A DNA stretch of 33,563 nt from Candidatus Flemingiibacterium merdigallinarum (GCA_904386005.1 CAJFKR010000027.1:1-33563); one strand, 5' to 3'; positions 23,343-31,420 are shown, counted from the first letter of the stretch. Notes: generated by a model from the letters alone, not told the origin. Translations and numbers: made by a program.

Positions 23343-23386
23343 CGAAAAAAATCCGCCGCCGAGATTATTGGCGGCGGATTTTTACT
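23343..23386 (-). terminator. intrinsic terminator after the solute-binding protein gene
   Basis: Stem AATCCGCCGCC (about 23349-23359) with GGCGGCGGATT (about 23369-23379), nine-base loop, and on the minus strand a following T-run (complement of the A-run at 23343-23350). It lies just behind the stop codon at 23391. Confidence 0.92.
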
Positions 23387-23390
23387 AAAG

Positions 23391-24884
23391 TCAGGTGTCG
23401 AGCAGTTCCTCCATCGTCTTATCCATCGCGGCGAGTATCGCTGACTCACTCGAAGCGTAGAGCGACGAGAAGTTAGTGGTGTTGTTGTTGATCATGTTTC
23501 CGACGATTCCGGTGAGACCGCCCCAGTTGAACGCGAGCGCGATGTCGTAGACCTGCGTGTCGTATATCATCTCGATTATCGCCTCCGAGTTTTCGTCACG
23601 CAGGGTCTTGTCAAGTACGGTGGTTTCGATGAACGCGGGCGTGACGAGCTGCTGTGAGTAGTAGCCCATGGCGTCGAGGACGTGACCGGTCAGCTCGAGG
23701 CGGGCGTTGGTCGCGGGGACGACCATGTGGTCGAGCCAGTGGTCGTTGGTCGTGCTGCGGTAGTTTTCCTGATTCTCGTCGTATTTCGGCAGCGGCAGCA
23801 CGCCGAAGTCAGCCTCCATCTCGCGGAAGTCGAGCGCGAGCAGCAGCTGATTCGAGAAGAAGAGCGAGCGGTTGGCCATGAACTGCGGCAGGAATAATTC
23901 CTGGAACACATCGGTGTAGCCGGTGTAGTCGTTAGGCAGCATGGTGACAGTTTTGTCGCGGAAGAATGGGACGAGCATATCCGCGATATCCATGCTCTTT
24001 TCGTTATACACGGTGATCTTGATTTCGTCGCCGTTACGGGTCGACCAGTCGATGCCGGCGCCGGTGAAGAAGTAGCCGAGCGAAGTCGATTCGGCGATGC
24101 AGCCGAACGTGTCCTCGAGGTCGACTGTCGAGTTGCCGTTGACGTCGTTTGCCGCGGCGCGGCCGAGCTCGATCATCTTGTCTATAGTCCATGTGCCGTC
24201 AAAGACCATTTCGTAAGGATCGTCAAGGCTATACTCCTCGAGCAGCTGTTTGTTGAAGAAATTGACTATAGGCGCGCATTTCGCGAAGAAGCAGATGTCG
24301 CCGACCGCGGTATACTGCTTGCCGCCGATGTTATAGGCTTCGATTGAGCTTTGATCCCACCATGAGTGCGACAGATCGAGCGTCGGTATGCTGTTCAGGT
24401 CGAGCAGCAGCGACGGCGTGCCGAGGTAGTTTTTCAGCGCGACCGTATACGGGAAGGTCGCCTGAATCTCGTCCTCGCCGGCGTAGATGAAGCGCGTGAC
24501 CTTGTCGATTGACGCGCGGTCGTCGTTGGTCAGCGGATACAGTTCGAGGTTGACGTTCAAGTCCTCCTCGACCTTGCGGGTCATCTGCACGATGGCGTCG
24601 TTGATAACGTCGCCGGTTTCCTCGTCGTGTGAAATCATTGTGTAGTTCGTGACCGCGTAGACCATATCGAGATCCATTGCGGCGATAGTAAAGGTTTCGC
24701 CCTCGTAGTCGACGCCGGGTGAGACATATTCGGAGGTCTCCTCGGCGACCGTGGTGGTTTCGTCGGAGGCATTGGTCGTAGTCTCGCCCTCGGTTAAGTT
24801 GGGCTGTGACGACGCGCAGGCGGCGAGCTGCGACAGCAGAATTAAGGACAGAATCGCGAGGCTAAATGGAGTTCGCTTATACAT
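23391..24884 (-). CDS. Extracellular solute-binding lipoprotein of an ABC transporter
   Basis: 497 residues from ATG 24882-24884 (AAAGGA about 11 bp upstream; an in-frame ATG four codons earlier has no room for an SD). Signal peptide and lipobox LAAC (Cys23), then a Thr/Ser/Glu-rich spacer typical of Gram-positive lipoproteins (TTTNASDETTTVAEETSE). The mature part resembles family 1 carbohydrate-binding proteins (two-lobe fold; segments GDVINDAIVQMTRKVEEDLNV, NKQLLEEYSLDDPYEMVFDGTWTIDKM and a late W-x-D-x-M-x-x-P). The Y-x-x-N-G-D... ligand is unknown; sugar is likely. No permease genes sit beside it, so it is an orphan that may use a permease elsewhere. A consensus promoter (24948-24976) and a terminator frame it. 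Confidence 0.85.
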   Translation of the reverse strand: MYKRTPFSLAILSLILLSQLAACASSQPNLTEGETTTNASDETTTVAEETSEYVSPGVDYEGETFTIAAMDLDMVYAVTNYTMISHDEETGDVINDAIVQMTRKVEEDLNVNLELYPLTNDDRASIDKVTRFIYAGEDEIQATFPYTVALKNYLGTPSLLLDLNSIPTLDLSHSWWDQSSIEAYNIGGKQYTAVGDICFFAKCAPIVNFFNKQLLEEYSLDDPYEMVFDGTWTIDKMIELGRAAANDVNGNSTVDLEDTFGCIAESTSLGYFFTGAGIDWSTRNGDEIKITVYNEKSMDIADMLVPFFRDKTVTMLPNDYTGYTDVFQELFLPQFMANRSLFFSNQLLLALDFREMEADFGVLPLPKYDENQENYRSTTNDHWLDHMVVPATNARLELTGHVLDAMGYYSQQLVTPAFIETTVLDKTLRDENSEAIIEMIYDTQVYDIALAFNWGGLTGIVGNMINNNTTNFSSLYASSESAILAAMDKTMEELLDT

Positions 24885-24947
24885 TAGGGGCACCATCCTT
24901 TCGGAAATCGCAAATTTTGTATGACCGTTGGCGGGAATGTTAATCAT

Positions 24948-24976
24948 ATTATAACACAATAATAAATATATGTCAA
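24948..24976 (-). promoter_or_regulatory. consensus sigma-A promoter for the solute-binding protein gene
   Basis: On the minus strand TTGACA (rc of 24971-24976), 17-bp spacer, TATAAT (rc of 24948-24953): a perfect consensus. The 5' leader is about 55 nt. Upstream DNA is very AT-rich, as in UP-elements. Confidence 0.88.
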
Positions 24977-25125
24977 TATGATGTAGAATATTGATATTCA
25001 AATTTCGGCAAAAAAATGCAGGCGGTCTGCTGAAAGGATGCTTCTATAATATATGATTCTGATATGTCGTTTATGGCTCTGATATGTCGATTTCTTGCGA
25101 AATATCCTATAATCGCTGAAATATA

Positions 25126-25151
25126 AAAGCACGAATCTAAAATCCGTGCTT
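25126..25151 (-). terminator. intrinsic terminator after folT
   Basis: On the minus strand AAAGCACGG pairs with (T)CGTGCTTT around a ~9-nt loop, followed by TTATATTT. It begins about 9 bp after the stop codon at 25160. Confidence 0.8.
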
Positions 25152-25159
25152 TGACTTTA

Positions 25160-25894
25160 TTATTTATTAGGCAGATAAACGAATACATACAGCAGAACGA
25201 ATACCACGGCGACTATGAACAGTCCGCCGAGCAGGATGTAGTTCGAGCGGGTCATGACCAGCTCCTTCTGATTCTTCGGCACGAGCTTCAGCTTCAGCAG
25301 CGCGGGGGTCATGACGCCGAGAAAGAGCACTAACAGGAACGCTTCGGCAGGGAAGAGCGCAAGGTTTTTGATAATTCGCGGCAGTGTGACAAATTCATAG
25401 GATTTGCCGTTGTTTATCCATGCGTAGTACCAGTTCATGATTATCGGATTCATGATGAAGTTGCAGACGAGCGACACAAAGAAGCGCGACAGGATTATCC
25501 GCGTCTCGGTCAGACTCGAGCGCCAGAGAAAGAGCGCGAATATCAGCGAGCCGGCGATCTCGACGAAGATGAACGGGAAGAAATAGTCTACGAAGCCGGT
25601 CAGCGCGCAGCCGAGCGTGTCGGACACGGCGGCGGCGACGACCGCTACGACCGGGCCGAAGATCATCGCGCCGAGCGCGTTGACGAAAAATCCGACCGTG
25701 ATGTTGAGATTTTCGCCAATCGGAATCTTGATTTCCTTCAGCGCGACGCGCACCGCGATCAGAATCGCGGCGATGCAGATTATGCGGATGTCCGTAAGCT
25801 GCGCGGCGGCTTCGCGCCAGTAGGCGGCTGAGAACGGGTTTGCGTACTCCTCGGGAAAGGCAGCGCGCGTTTTTTGTTTTACGACGGATTGCAT
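25160..25894 (-). CDS. folT: Folate-family ECF transporter S component (FolT)
   Basis: 244 residues from ATG 25892-25894, whose SD AAAGGAGG (25902-25909) lies 7 bp upstream; longer in-frame starts would run into the riboswitch. About six hydrophobic segments. Between helices there is the typical E-I-K-I-P-I-G-E-N-L-N-I-T-V-G-F-F-V-N-A-L-G-A and G-P-V-V-A-V-V-A-A-A-V-S-D-T-L-G, and the N-P-I-I-M-N-W-Y-Y pattern seen in folate-type S components. S components bind the vitamin and work with the EcfT-EcfA module, which is encoded elsewhere. The THF riboswitch directly in front gives strong independent support for folate as the ligand. Confidence 0.9.
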   Translation of the reverse strand: MQSVVKQKTRAAFPEEYANPFSAAYWREAAAQLTDIRIICIAAILIAVRVALKEIKIPIGENLNITVGFFVNALGAMIFGPVVAVVAAAVSDTLGCALTGFVDYFFPFIFVEIAGSLIFALFLWRSSLTETRIILSRFFVSLVCNFIMNPIIMNWYYAWINNGKSYEFVTLPRIIKNLALFPAEAFLLVLFLGVMTPALLKLKLVPKNQKELVMTRSNYILLGGLFIVAVVFVLLYVFVYLPNK

Positions 25895-25901
25895 AAAAAA
25901 A

Positions 25902-25956
25902 CCTCCTTTGATATGCAACATTCCGACAGTGCTACATATAAGGAGATATGCTCCAT
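25902..25956 (-). promoter_or_regulatory. possible anti-SD switch (expression platform) of the THF riboswitch
   Basis: Between riboswitch and folT the minus strand reads GGAG-CATAT-CTCCTT. CTCCTT (rc of 25940-25945) can pair either with GGAG in this small hairpin or with AAGGAG of the folT SD (25902-25909). No terminator with a T-run is seen, so control is likely at translation. The pairing is inferred by eye. Confidence 0.5.
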
Positions 25957-25963
25957 CTATGCA

Positions 25964-26116
25964 ACAGCGGGATGCGGTCCTGGCACCGCAGCATTCTGAG
26001 AAGCTGAATGCAAACAAAGCTGACGCCTTGTTCACATAAAAGCTCAAGCCGAATGCTTTCGTCCACGCGGCAACTCCCCGTCCGCGTGACACTTGACGCG
26101 CCAAAACCTACTCTGT
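25964..26116 (-). ncRNA. Tetrahydrofolate (THF) riboswitch
   Basis: On the minus strand the leader carries the THF-I core: GAGTAGGT, GCGTCAAGTG (consensus GCGUUAAGUG), GGGGAGTTG (consensus GGGAUG), ACGAAAG (consensus ACGAAR) and a 3' GGTG ... GCATCCCGCTG. Helices fit: P1 ACAG (rc of 26113-26116) with CTGT (rc of 25964-25967); P2 GGTTTTGGC with GCCAGGACC, all nine positions pair with G-U included; P3 CACGCGG with CCGCGTG; an outer arm AGCATTC with GAATGCT. This outer arm holds an extra inner helix, making the RNA longer than the compact class members. It sits between a promoter and folT, so folate uptake is shut off when tetrahydrofolate is plentiful. Confidence 0.88.
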
Positions 26117-26140
26117 GAAGACAGTATTTTTCACATTTAT

Positions 26141-26169
26141 ATGATACCACATTTTGTGAATTAAATCAA
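26141..26169 (-). promoter_or_regulatory. promoter of the THF riboswitch-folT unit
   Basis: Minus-strand TTGATT (rc of 26164-26169), 17-bp spacer, TATCAT (rc of 26141-26146). The transcript would start near 26134, about 18 nt before the riboswitch P1. Confidence 0.65.
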
Positions 26170-26271
26170 GACTGAATTTGAATTAATCATAGCTGAAATG
26201 ACGCATAATAACTGTGCAGTTAGTATAATCCCGACCGAGGGAGGTTTTTACAAAATTAATTAAAAATAATG

Positions 26272-26300
26272 TAGACAACCGCGCCGAAATATGATATAAT
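26272..26300 (+). promoter_or_regulatory. promoter of the MBL-fold hydrolase gene
   Basis: TAGACA (26272-26277), 17-bp spacer, TATAAT (26295-26300), one mismatch from the consensus. The start codon follows 35 bp downstream. It diverges from the folT promoter at 26141-26169. Confidence 0.75.
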
Positions 26301-26335
26301 AAGATATTAATACTATATAACAGGATATTACCGAT

Positions 26336-27001
26336 ATGGATAAAACAAGGATAATCAGCCTGCCCACCGGAGCGATGCACGAGATGTGCTATATTGTAAA
26401 GGATGAGTCTACCGGACTTGGCGCGGTGGTCGACCCGGGCGGCGACAGCGCGGACGACGGCAAACGACTGATATTGTCGTGCTGTGAGCGTGAGGGCGTC
26501 AGGGTCGCGGCGATACTGCTGACACACGCGCATTTCGACCATATAATGTCGCTCGAAGCCCTGCGCGACGCGACCGGCGCGCCGGTATATATACACGGCT
26601 ATGACGCCGAGTCGCTCGTGAATCCCGAGCTTTCGTATATGTCGCAGTTCGCGGGGATAGACACGCCCTGCCGTCCGGCGGAGCATATCATCGACGAGGG
26701 CGACAAAATCGAGATAGGCGAAACTATAATCGAAGTGCTGCATACGCCCGGTCACACACCGGGGTCGGTCATATACAAGATTGACCGTGTCCTTCTGACC
26801 GGGGACACACTGTTCGCCGGCTCAATCGGGCGCTGCGACCTGTACGGCGGCGACGAGCTCGCGATGAGCGACACGCTCCGAAGAATCAAGCGGCTCGCCG
26901 AGCAGTGGAACGTGCGCGAGAGGGACGTCAAGCTCTACCCCGGACACGGCAGCTCCACGACATTGTCACGGGAGCTGGATAATAATATCTATCTAAGGTA
27001 G
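26336..27001 (+). CDS. MBL-fold hydrolase (glyoxalase II/YcbL-like)
   Basis: 221 residues of the metallo-beta-lactamase fold. Metal ligands in the expected order: T-H-A-H-F-D-H (His64, His66, Asp68, His69), HTPGH (His140), TGDTLF (Asp157), and YPGHGSST (His204). The GDTLFAGSIGRCDLYGGD segment is typical of small hydroxyacylglutathione hydrolase-like proteins (YcbL group), cytoplasmic thioester hydrolases whose in vivo substrate is usually not known. No C-terminal substrate-binding extension of true glyoxalase II is present. An AGGA lies about 10 bp before ATG 26336, and a near-consensus promoter precedes it. Confidence 0.88.
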   Translation: MDKTRIISLPTGAMHEMCYIVKDESTGLGAVVDPGGDSADDGKRLILSCCEREGVRVAAILLTHAHFDHIMSLEALRDATGAPVYIHGYDAESLVNPELSYMSQFAGIDTPCRPAEHIIDEGDKIEIGETIIEVLHTPGHTPGSVIYKIDRVLLTGDTLFAGSIGRCDLYGGDELAMSDTLRRIKRLAEQWNVRERDVKLYPGHGSSTTLSRELDNNIYLR

Positions 27002-27329
27002 ATATTCGGCTTAATTTAAGCAAACCCGATTTAATTTAGGCAGAAATCCGTGTTTATATATCAAGCGGTATTTACTGAAATTAAGAACTTTAAAAACAAA
27101 CAAATTTGCTAAACCAAGCCGCCGGTTGGGGAGCGGGGCCCCATTAGGCGGCGCAAAACAGCGGCTCAAACGACAAGCACAGATAACCAGTCTGCGCACA
27201 AATTAAAAATAAGTTAAAAGCCAAATTTGCGAAAGTTTTCGGGAGGGGGTCTGGGGGAGACCCTTTTCCAAAAGGGTCTCCCCCAGTGAAACTAACAATA
27301 ATCCACAAAACAACTGAAAGGACACAACC
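27002..27329. repeat. intergenic region with two large palindromes before gltX
   Basis: No gene. Two hairpins stand out. The first has GCCGCC (27118-27123) with GGCGGC (27147-27152) and an inner TGGGG/CCCCA. The second is a perfect 17-bp stem CTGGGGGAGACCCTTTT (27251-27267), loop CC, AAAAGGGTCTCCCCCAG (27270-27286). No T-run follows either, so they look more like REP-type elements than terminators. AAGTTTTCGGGAGGGGGT just before the second hairpin looks like an element boundary. TTTAATTTA-like short repeats occur near 27010-27040. Confidence 0.7.
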
Positions 27330-29006
27330 ATGGACTATAATTATCTTGCCGACCTTCTGTTTCCGGACGTCACGCTGACGCCGGCTGACATGGAGGCGCG
27401 CTATCCGAGACGACAGCTCCCGGAGGGAGCGAAAGTTACACGATTTGCCCCCAGCCCCACCGGCTACGTGCATTTCGGAGGTCTGTTCCCGACGACGGTC
27501 AGCGAACGGCTCGCTCATCAGAGCGGCGGCGTGTTCTACCTGCGAATCGAGGACACCGACGCGAAGCGCGAGGTGCCGGGCGCCAAGGAGGCGCTGATAA
27601 ATACGCTCGCGCATTACGGCATCGTGTTCGACGAGGGCGCGGTCATCGGCGGAGATAAGGGCGATTATGGCCCCTATACACAGTCGAAGCGGCGCGAGAT
27701 CTACCATGTATACGCAAAGCAGCTCGTCCGCGACGGACGGGCGTATCCGGTGTTCACGACCGAGGAGGAGCTCGCCGCGATGAACGCGGTCGACAAGAAA
27801 GCCGAGGTCAAGGCGAAAGACTGGCACGAGGACGACGGCGCGCAGCGTGAGGAAATGCTGAAGTGGCGCGAGTTCACAATCGAGGAGGTCGAAGCGCACC
27901 TCAAAGCCGGACATCCGTTCGTGCTGCGTATGCTGTCGGACGGCGACCCCGACAAGAAAATTAAAGTCACCGACCTTGTCCGCGGCACGCTGGAGATACC
28001 CGAAAACGACCGCGACGAGGTGCTCTTAAAGTCGGACGGAATCCCGTCCTACCACTTCGCGCACGTGGTCGACGACCATCTCATGGGCACGACTCACGTG
28101 GTGCGCGGCGAGGAGTGGCTGCCGAGTCTCGCGCGGCATCTGATGCTGTTCCGCTTCCTCGGCTTCAAGCCGCCGAAGTATCTGCACATCGCGCAGCTTC
28201 TGACGACCGCCGTCGACGAGGACGGCAAGACCGTCAAGAAGAAGCTGTCGAAGCGCGACATGGGCGCGAACCTCGACGACTACGAGCGTCTCGGCTACGA
28301 CCCGATCTGCGTGAACGAATATGTAATGACGCTCCTCAACTCCAACTACGAGGAGTGGCACGCCGCGAATCCCGACAAATCGAGCCGTGACTTCGAGTTC
28401 AGCGTCAAGAAGATGAGCGTCTCGGGCTGCCTGTTCGATATGAACAAGCTTGACGATGTGTCGAAGAACATGGTCTCGCGCATGACCGCCGATGAGGTGT
28501 ACGAAAAGACGCTCGCGTGGGCGGAGAAGTTCGACCCCGAGTTCGCGGGTATACTCAAGGCTCACGCCGACACGGCGCGCGCCGCGCTCGGTATCGGTCG
28601 CGGCGGAGCGAAGCCGCGCAAGGATATCGCCCGCTTCGACGAGGTGCGCGGCTATATCGGCTTCATGTTCGACGAGCTGTTCGAGCGCAGAGACGAGGTG
28701 CCGGACAATTTCGACAAGGCTGACGTCGCCGCCGCTGTGACAAAGTATATTGACATATACGACGAAAACGACGACCAGACTACATGGTTTGACAAGATAA
28801 AGTCGCTCGCCGCCGAGCTCGGCTTCGCGCCCGAGACGAAGCTCTACAAGAAGAATCCGACCGAATACAAGGGTCATGTCGGCGACATCAGTATGTTCCT
28901 GCGCATCGCCGTCACCGGACGCGCAAGCTCGCCCGATATGTACGAGGTCATGCGGATACTCGGAGCCGACACGGTCAAGCGGAGACTTGCCGACTACGTG
29001 AAGTAA
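27330..29006 (+). CDS. gltX: Glutamyl-tRNA synthetase
   Basis: 558 residues; charges tRNA-Glu with glutamate. Class I synthetase signatures: the HIGH-type motif here reads HFGG (48-51, in PSPTGYVHFGGL) and the KMSKS-type loop is KLSKR (305-309). The Rossmann and connecting regions between them include F-Y-L-R-I-E-D-T-D and DGIPSYHFAHVVDDHLMGTTHVVRGEEWLPS, both conserved in GluRS. About 30 residues lie before the usual R-F-A-P-S-P-T-G entry, so it carries an N-terminal extension. ATG 27330 has a GAAAGGA at 27315-27321. It is followed on the same strand by glnS, with a repeat-bearing gap between. Confidence 0.95.
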   Translation: MDYNYLADLLFPDVTLTPADMEARYPRRQLPEGAKVTRFAPSPTGYVHFGGLFPTTVSERLAHQSGGVFYLRIEDTDAKREVPGAKEALINTLAHYGIVFDEGAVIGGDKGDYGPYTQSKRREIYHVYAKQLVRDGRAYPVFTTEEELAAMNAVDKKAEVKAKDWHEDDGAQREEMLKWREFTIEEVEAHLKAGHPFVLRMLSDGDPDKKIKVTDLVRGTLEIPENDRDEVLLKSDGIPSYHFAHVVDDHLMGTTHVVRGEEWLPSLARHLMLFRFLGFKPPKYLHIAQLLTTAVDEDGKTVKKKLSKRDMGANLDDYERLGYDPICVNEYVMTLLNSNYEEWHAANPDKSSRDFEFSVKKMSVSGCLFDMNKLDDVSKNMVSRMTADEVYEKTLAWAEKFDPEFAGILKAHADTARAALGIGRGGAKPRKDIARFDEVRGYIGFMFDELFERRDEVPDNFDKADVAAAVTKYIDIYDENDDQTTWFDKIKSLAAELGFAPETKLYKKNPTEYKGHVGDISMFLRIAVTGRASSPDMYEVMRILGADTVKRRLADYVK

Positions 29007-29300
29007 GTACGAAAAAGAGTGGTCTCCGCGCTGCGCGAGACTGAGAGAGTGGTCTCCGCGCTGCGCGCGGAGAGAGTGGAGAGTGGTCTCCGCGCGGAGC
29101 GCGGAGAGCTGTGGTAGCAATTCGCCGCAGGCGAATTGCGAATATTATATTCGCGGCTGCTGGCTTGACGCTCTGTGCTCTGTCCGTTGTCGGTCAATCG
29201 CGATTGGCTGACAGCAGATTAGCTGACAGCAAATCGGCTGATAACCTTTCAGTTATACAATTTCATTTTCAACACAAATATTTTCAAGGATGATGATATC
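29007..29300 (-). repeat. dispersed palindromic repeat, copy 2, with internal triplication
   Basis: Fills most of the gltX-glnS gap. Read in reverse complement it has the hairpin GCAATTCGCC-TGC-GGCGAATTGC (29117-29139) followed by the same 37-bp core as at 1372-1408 (here 29074-29110). GAGTGGTCTCCGCGC occurs about three times in 29020-29100, so the core has been partly duplicated. Farther on a 15-bp unit, GATTGGCTGACAGCA, is repeated three times with changes (29202-29246). Confidence 0.8.
29202..29246 (+). repeat. three 15-bp tandem units before glnS
   Basis: GATTGGCTGACAGCA, GATTAGCTGACAGCA and AATCGGCTGATAACC follow each other directly, the third being diverged. They lie about 55 bp before the glnS start and could overlap its promoter, but no convincing -35/-10 pair was found. 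Confidence 0.65.
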
Positions 29301-30950
29301 ATGATTGAAGCATCTAATTTTATAGAGGAATTTATAATCGAGGACCTCGCCGAGGGGAAGTATACATCGGTTCACACCCGATTCCCGCCCGAGCCGAATG
29401 GCTATCTGCACATCGGTCACTGCAAGGCGCTGGTCATTGATTTCGGAACCGCGAAGAAATTCGGCGGGCTGTGCAACCTGCGTATGGACGATACCAATCC
29501 GGCGAAAGAGGACACCGAATATGTCGACGCCATCAAGGAGGACATCCACTGGCTCGGCTTCGACTGGGGCGACCGCTTCTTCTACGGCTCGGACTACTTC
29601 GACAAGGACTACGAGTACGCCGTCGAGCTCATCAAAAAAGGACTCGCGTATGTCTGCGAGCTGACGCCCGACCAGATGGACGAATACCGCGGCGACCTGA
29701 CGCATCCTGCCGTCTCCCCGTGGCGCGACCGACCGATCGAGGAGAGCCTCGACCTGTTCGAGCGCATGAAAAACGGCGAGTTCCCCGAGGGCAAGTACAC
29801 GCTCCGCGCGAAGATCGACCTCGCTTCGGGCAACTTCGTCATGCGCGACCCGGTGCTCTACCGTATCAAATATGTCGAGCATCACCGTCAGGGCACGAAG
29901 TGGTGCATATTCCCGATGTATGATTTCGCGCACCCGATCCAGGACGCGCTCGAGGGCATCACACACTCGCTCTGCTCGCTCGAATATGAGATACACCGCC
30001 CGCTCTACGACTGGGTGATCGAAAACGTCAGCGTGCCGTCGAAGCCGCGGCAGATCGAGTTCGCGCGGCTGAACATTTCGTACACCGTATTGTCGAAGCG
30101 TTTCCTGCGCTCGATGGTCGAGAGCGGCCGCGTCGACGGCTGGGACGATCCGCGTATGCCGACGCTGTGCGGTCTGCGCCGCCGCGGGTACACCGGCGCG
30201 TCGATCGTCGATTTCTGCGGACGCATCGGCGTTTCGAAAACCGACAGCCTTGTCGACATCCGCAGCCTTGAAGCCTGCATCCGCGACGAGCTTAACGAGA
30301 CCGCGCCGCGCCGCGTCGCTATCCTGCGCCCGATCAAGGTCATAATCGACAACTACCCCGAGGACAAGTGCGAGACCTTCGAGCTTGCAAACCACCCGCA
30401 GCACCCCGAGATGGGCACGCGTCCGGTCAAGTTCACGCGCGAATTGTATATCGACGCCGAAGATTTTAGCGAGGTCCCGCCGCCTAAGTTCTTCCGTATG
30501 AAGCCGGACGGCGAGGTCAGACTAATGGGCGCGTATATAGTCAAGTGCGTCGGCGTCGTAAAGAATGACGACGGCAGCATAAAAGAGATACACTGCACAG
30601 CCGACCTCGAAACCGGCAATGGAAATCCGGTCGACGGTCGCAAGATCAAGGGCACGATACACTGGCTGTCGGCGTCTGACTGCATCGACGCGCGCGTCAT
30701 GCTGTACAGCAATCTGCTGACGCTCGAAAATCCGTCGAAGCTGCCCGAGGGCGACAAATACGAGAACTATCTGAATCCCGAGTCGGTCGAATGTCTTGAC
30801 GGCTGCAAGCTCGAGCCGTCGCTCGCCGACGCCGAGCCGGGCTCGAAGTATCAGTTTGTCCGCACCGGATATTTCTGCGCGGACGTACGCAATCCGGGAA
30901 CGTTCATCCGCACGGTCACGCTCAAGGACGGCTACAAGCCTGAAAAATAA
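29301..30950 (+). CDS. glnS: Glutaminyl-tRNA synthetase
   Basis: 549 residues; charges tRNA-Gln directly with glutamine. Signatures: FPPEPNGYLHIGHCKAL (HIGH at 37-40), NLRMDDTNP, F-D-W-G, and the KMSKS-equivalent VLSKR (263-267), followed by GWDDPRMPTL, the last a GlnRS mark. The C-terminal anticodon-binding beta-barrels follow (R-P-I-K-V-I-I-D-N-Y-P through the end, V-Q-F-E-R-x-G-Y-F-like FVRTGYFCADV). Many Clostridia use the transamidation route (GatCAB) instead, so possession of GlnRS is informative for phylogeny. AAGGATGATG lies before ATG 29301. The next gene follows after 26 bp. Confidence 0.96.
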   Translation: MIEASNFIEEFIIEDLAEGKYTSVHTRFPPEPNGYLHIGHCKALVIDFGTAKKFGGLCNLRMDDTNPAKEDTEYVDAIKEDIHWLGFDWGDRFFYGSDYFDKDYEYAVELIKKGLAYVCELTPDQMDEYRGDLTHPAVSPWRDRPIEESLDLFERMKNGEFPEGKYTLRAKIDLASGNFVMRDPVLYRIKYVEHHRQGTKWCIFPMYDFAHPIQDALEGITHSLCSLEYEIHRPLYDWVIENVSVPSKPRQIEFARLNISYTVLSKRFLRSMVESGRVDGWDDPRMPTLCGLRRRGYTGASIVDFCGRIGVSKTDSLVDIRSLEACIRDELNETAPRRVAILRPIKVIIDNYPEDKCETFELANHPQHPEMGTRPVKFTRELYIDAEDFSEVPPPKFFRMKPDGEVRLMGAYIVKCVGVVKNDDGSIKEIHCTADLETGNGNPVDGRKIKGTIHWLSASDCIDARVMLYSNLLTLENPSKLPEGDKYENYLNPESVECLDGCKLEPSLADAEPGSKYQFVRTGYFCADVRNPGTFIRTVTLKDGYKPEK

Positions 30951-30976
30951 ACGCACATATGGTCAGGAGGTAATCA

Positions 30977-31393
30977 ATGAGCGATATCAACACCGAGAAT
31001 GTCATCTGGAAGGATCGAAAGCGCATAATCTTCGGTCTGCCGTGGTCGTTCACGCGCTATCGGCTCGAACAAGATAAGTTCATTATCGACAAGGGCTTTC
31101 TGTCGAGAACCGAGGATGAAATCCGGCTCTATCGGATAACCGACCTCACATTGAAGCGCGCGCTCTGGGAGCGGATGTTCGGACTTGGAACGATACACTG
31201 CTGCTCGGGCGACAAGACGAGCCCCGAGTTCGATATACTGCACATCAAGGACGTTCGTCGCGTTAAGGATATGCTGTCCGACATGGTCGAGGAGGAACGC
31301 GCGAAGAAGCGAATCGGTACGCGCGAGCTGCTCGACAACGGCGAATACGACGATTCTGAAGAAATACACGACGAGCATTCGGACGGCAACTGA
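30977..31393 (+). CDS. PH-domain protein (bacterial PH/YdbS-like)
   Basis: 138 residues. Residues about 8-105 resemble a bacterial pleckstrin-homology domain: W-K-D-R-K-R-I-I-F-G-L-P-W-S-F-T-R-Y-R-L, then F-I-I-D-K-G-F-L-S-R-T-E-D-E-I-R-L-Y-R-I-T-D-L-T-L, and H-I-K-D-V-R-R-V-K-D-M. The rest is an acidic tail (NGEYDDSEEIHDEHSDGN). No transmembrane helix is present, unlike many YdbS/YdbT relatives. Function unknown; such domains often form homooligomers. SD AGGAGG (30963-30968) supports ATG 30977; the 26-bp spacing suggests co-transcription with glnS. Confidence 0.78.
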   Translation: MSDINTENVIWKDRKRIIFGLPWSFTRYRLEQDKFIIDKGFLSRTEDEIRLYRITDLTLKRALWERMFGLGTIHCCSGDKTSPEFDILHIKDVRRVKDMLSDMVEEERAKKRIGTRELLDNGEYDDSEEIHDEHSDGN

Positions 31394-31399
31394 AGCTGA

Positions 31400-31420
31400 C
31401 AGCCGGCAATCCGCCGGCTG
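31400..31420 (+). terminator. hairpin after the PH-domain gene
   Basis: CAGCCGGC (31400-31407), loop AATCC, GCCGGCTG (31413-31420). It starts 6 bp past the stop codon but has no T-run, so its strength as a terminator is doubtful. Confidence 0.45.
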
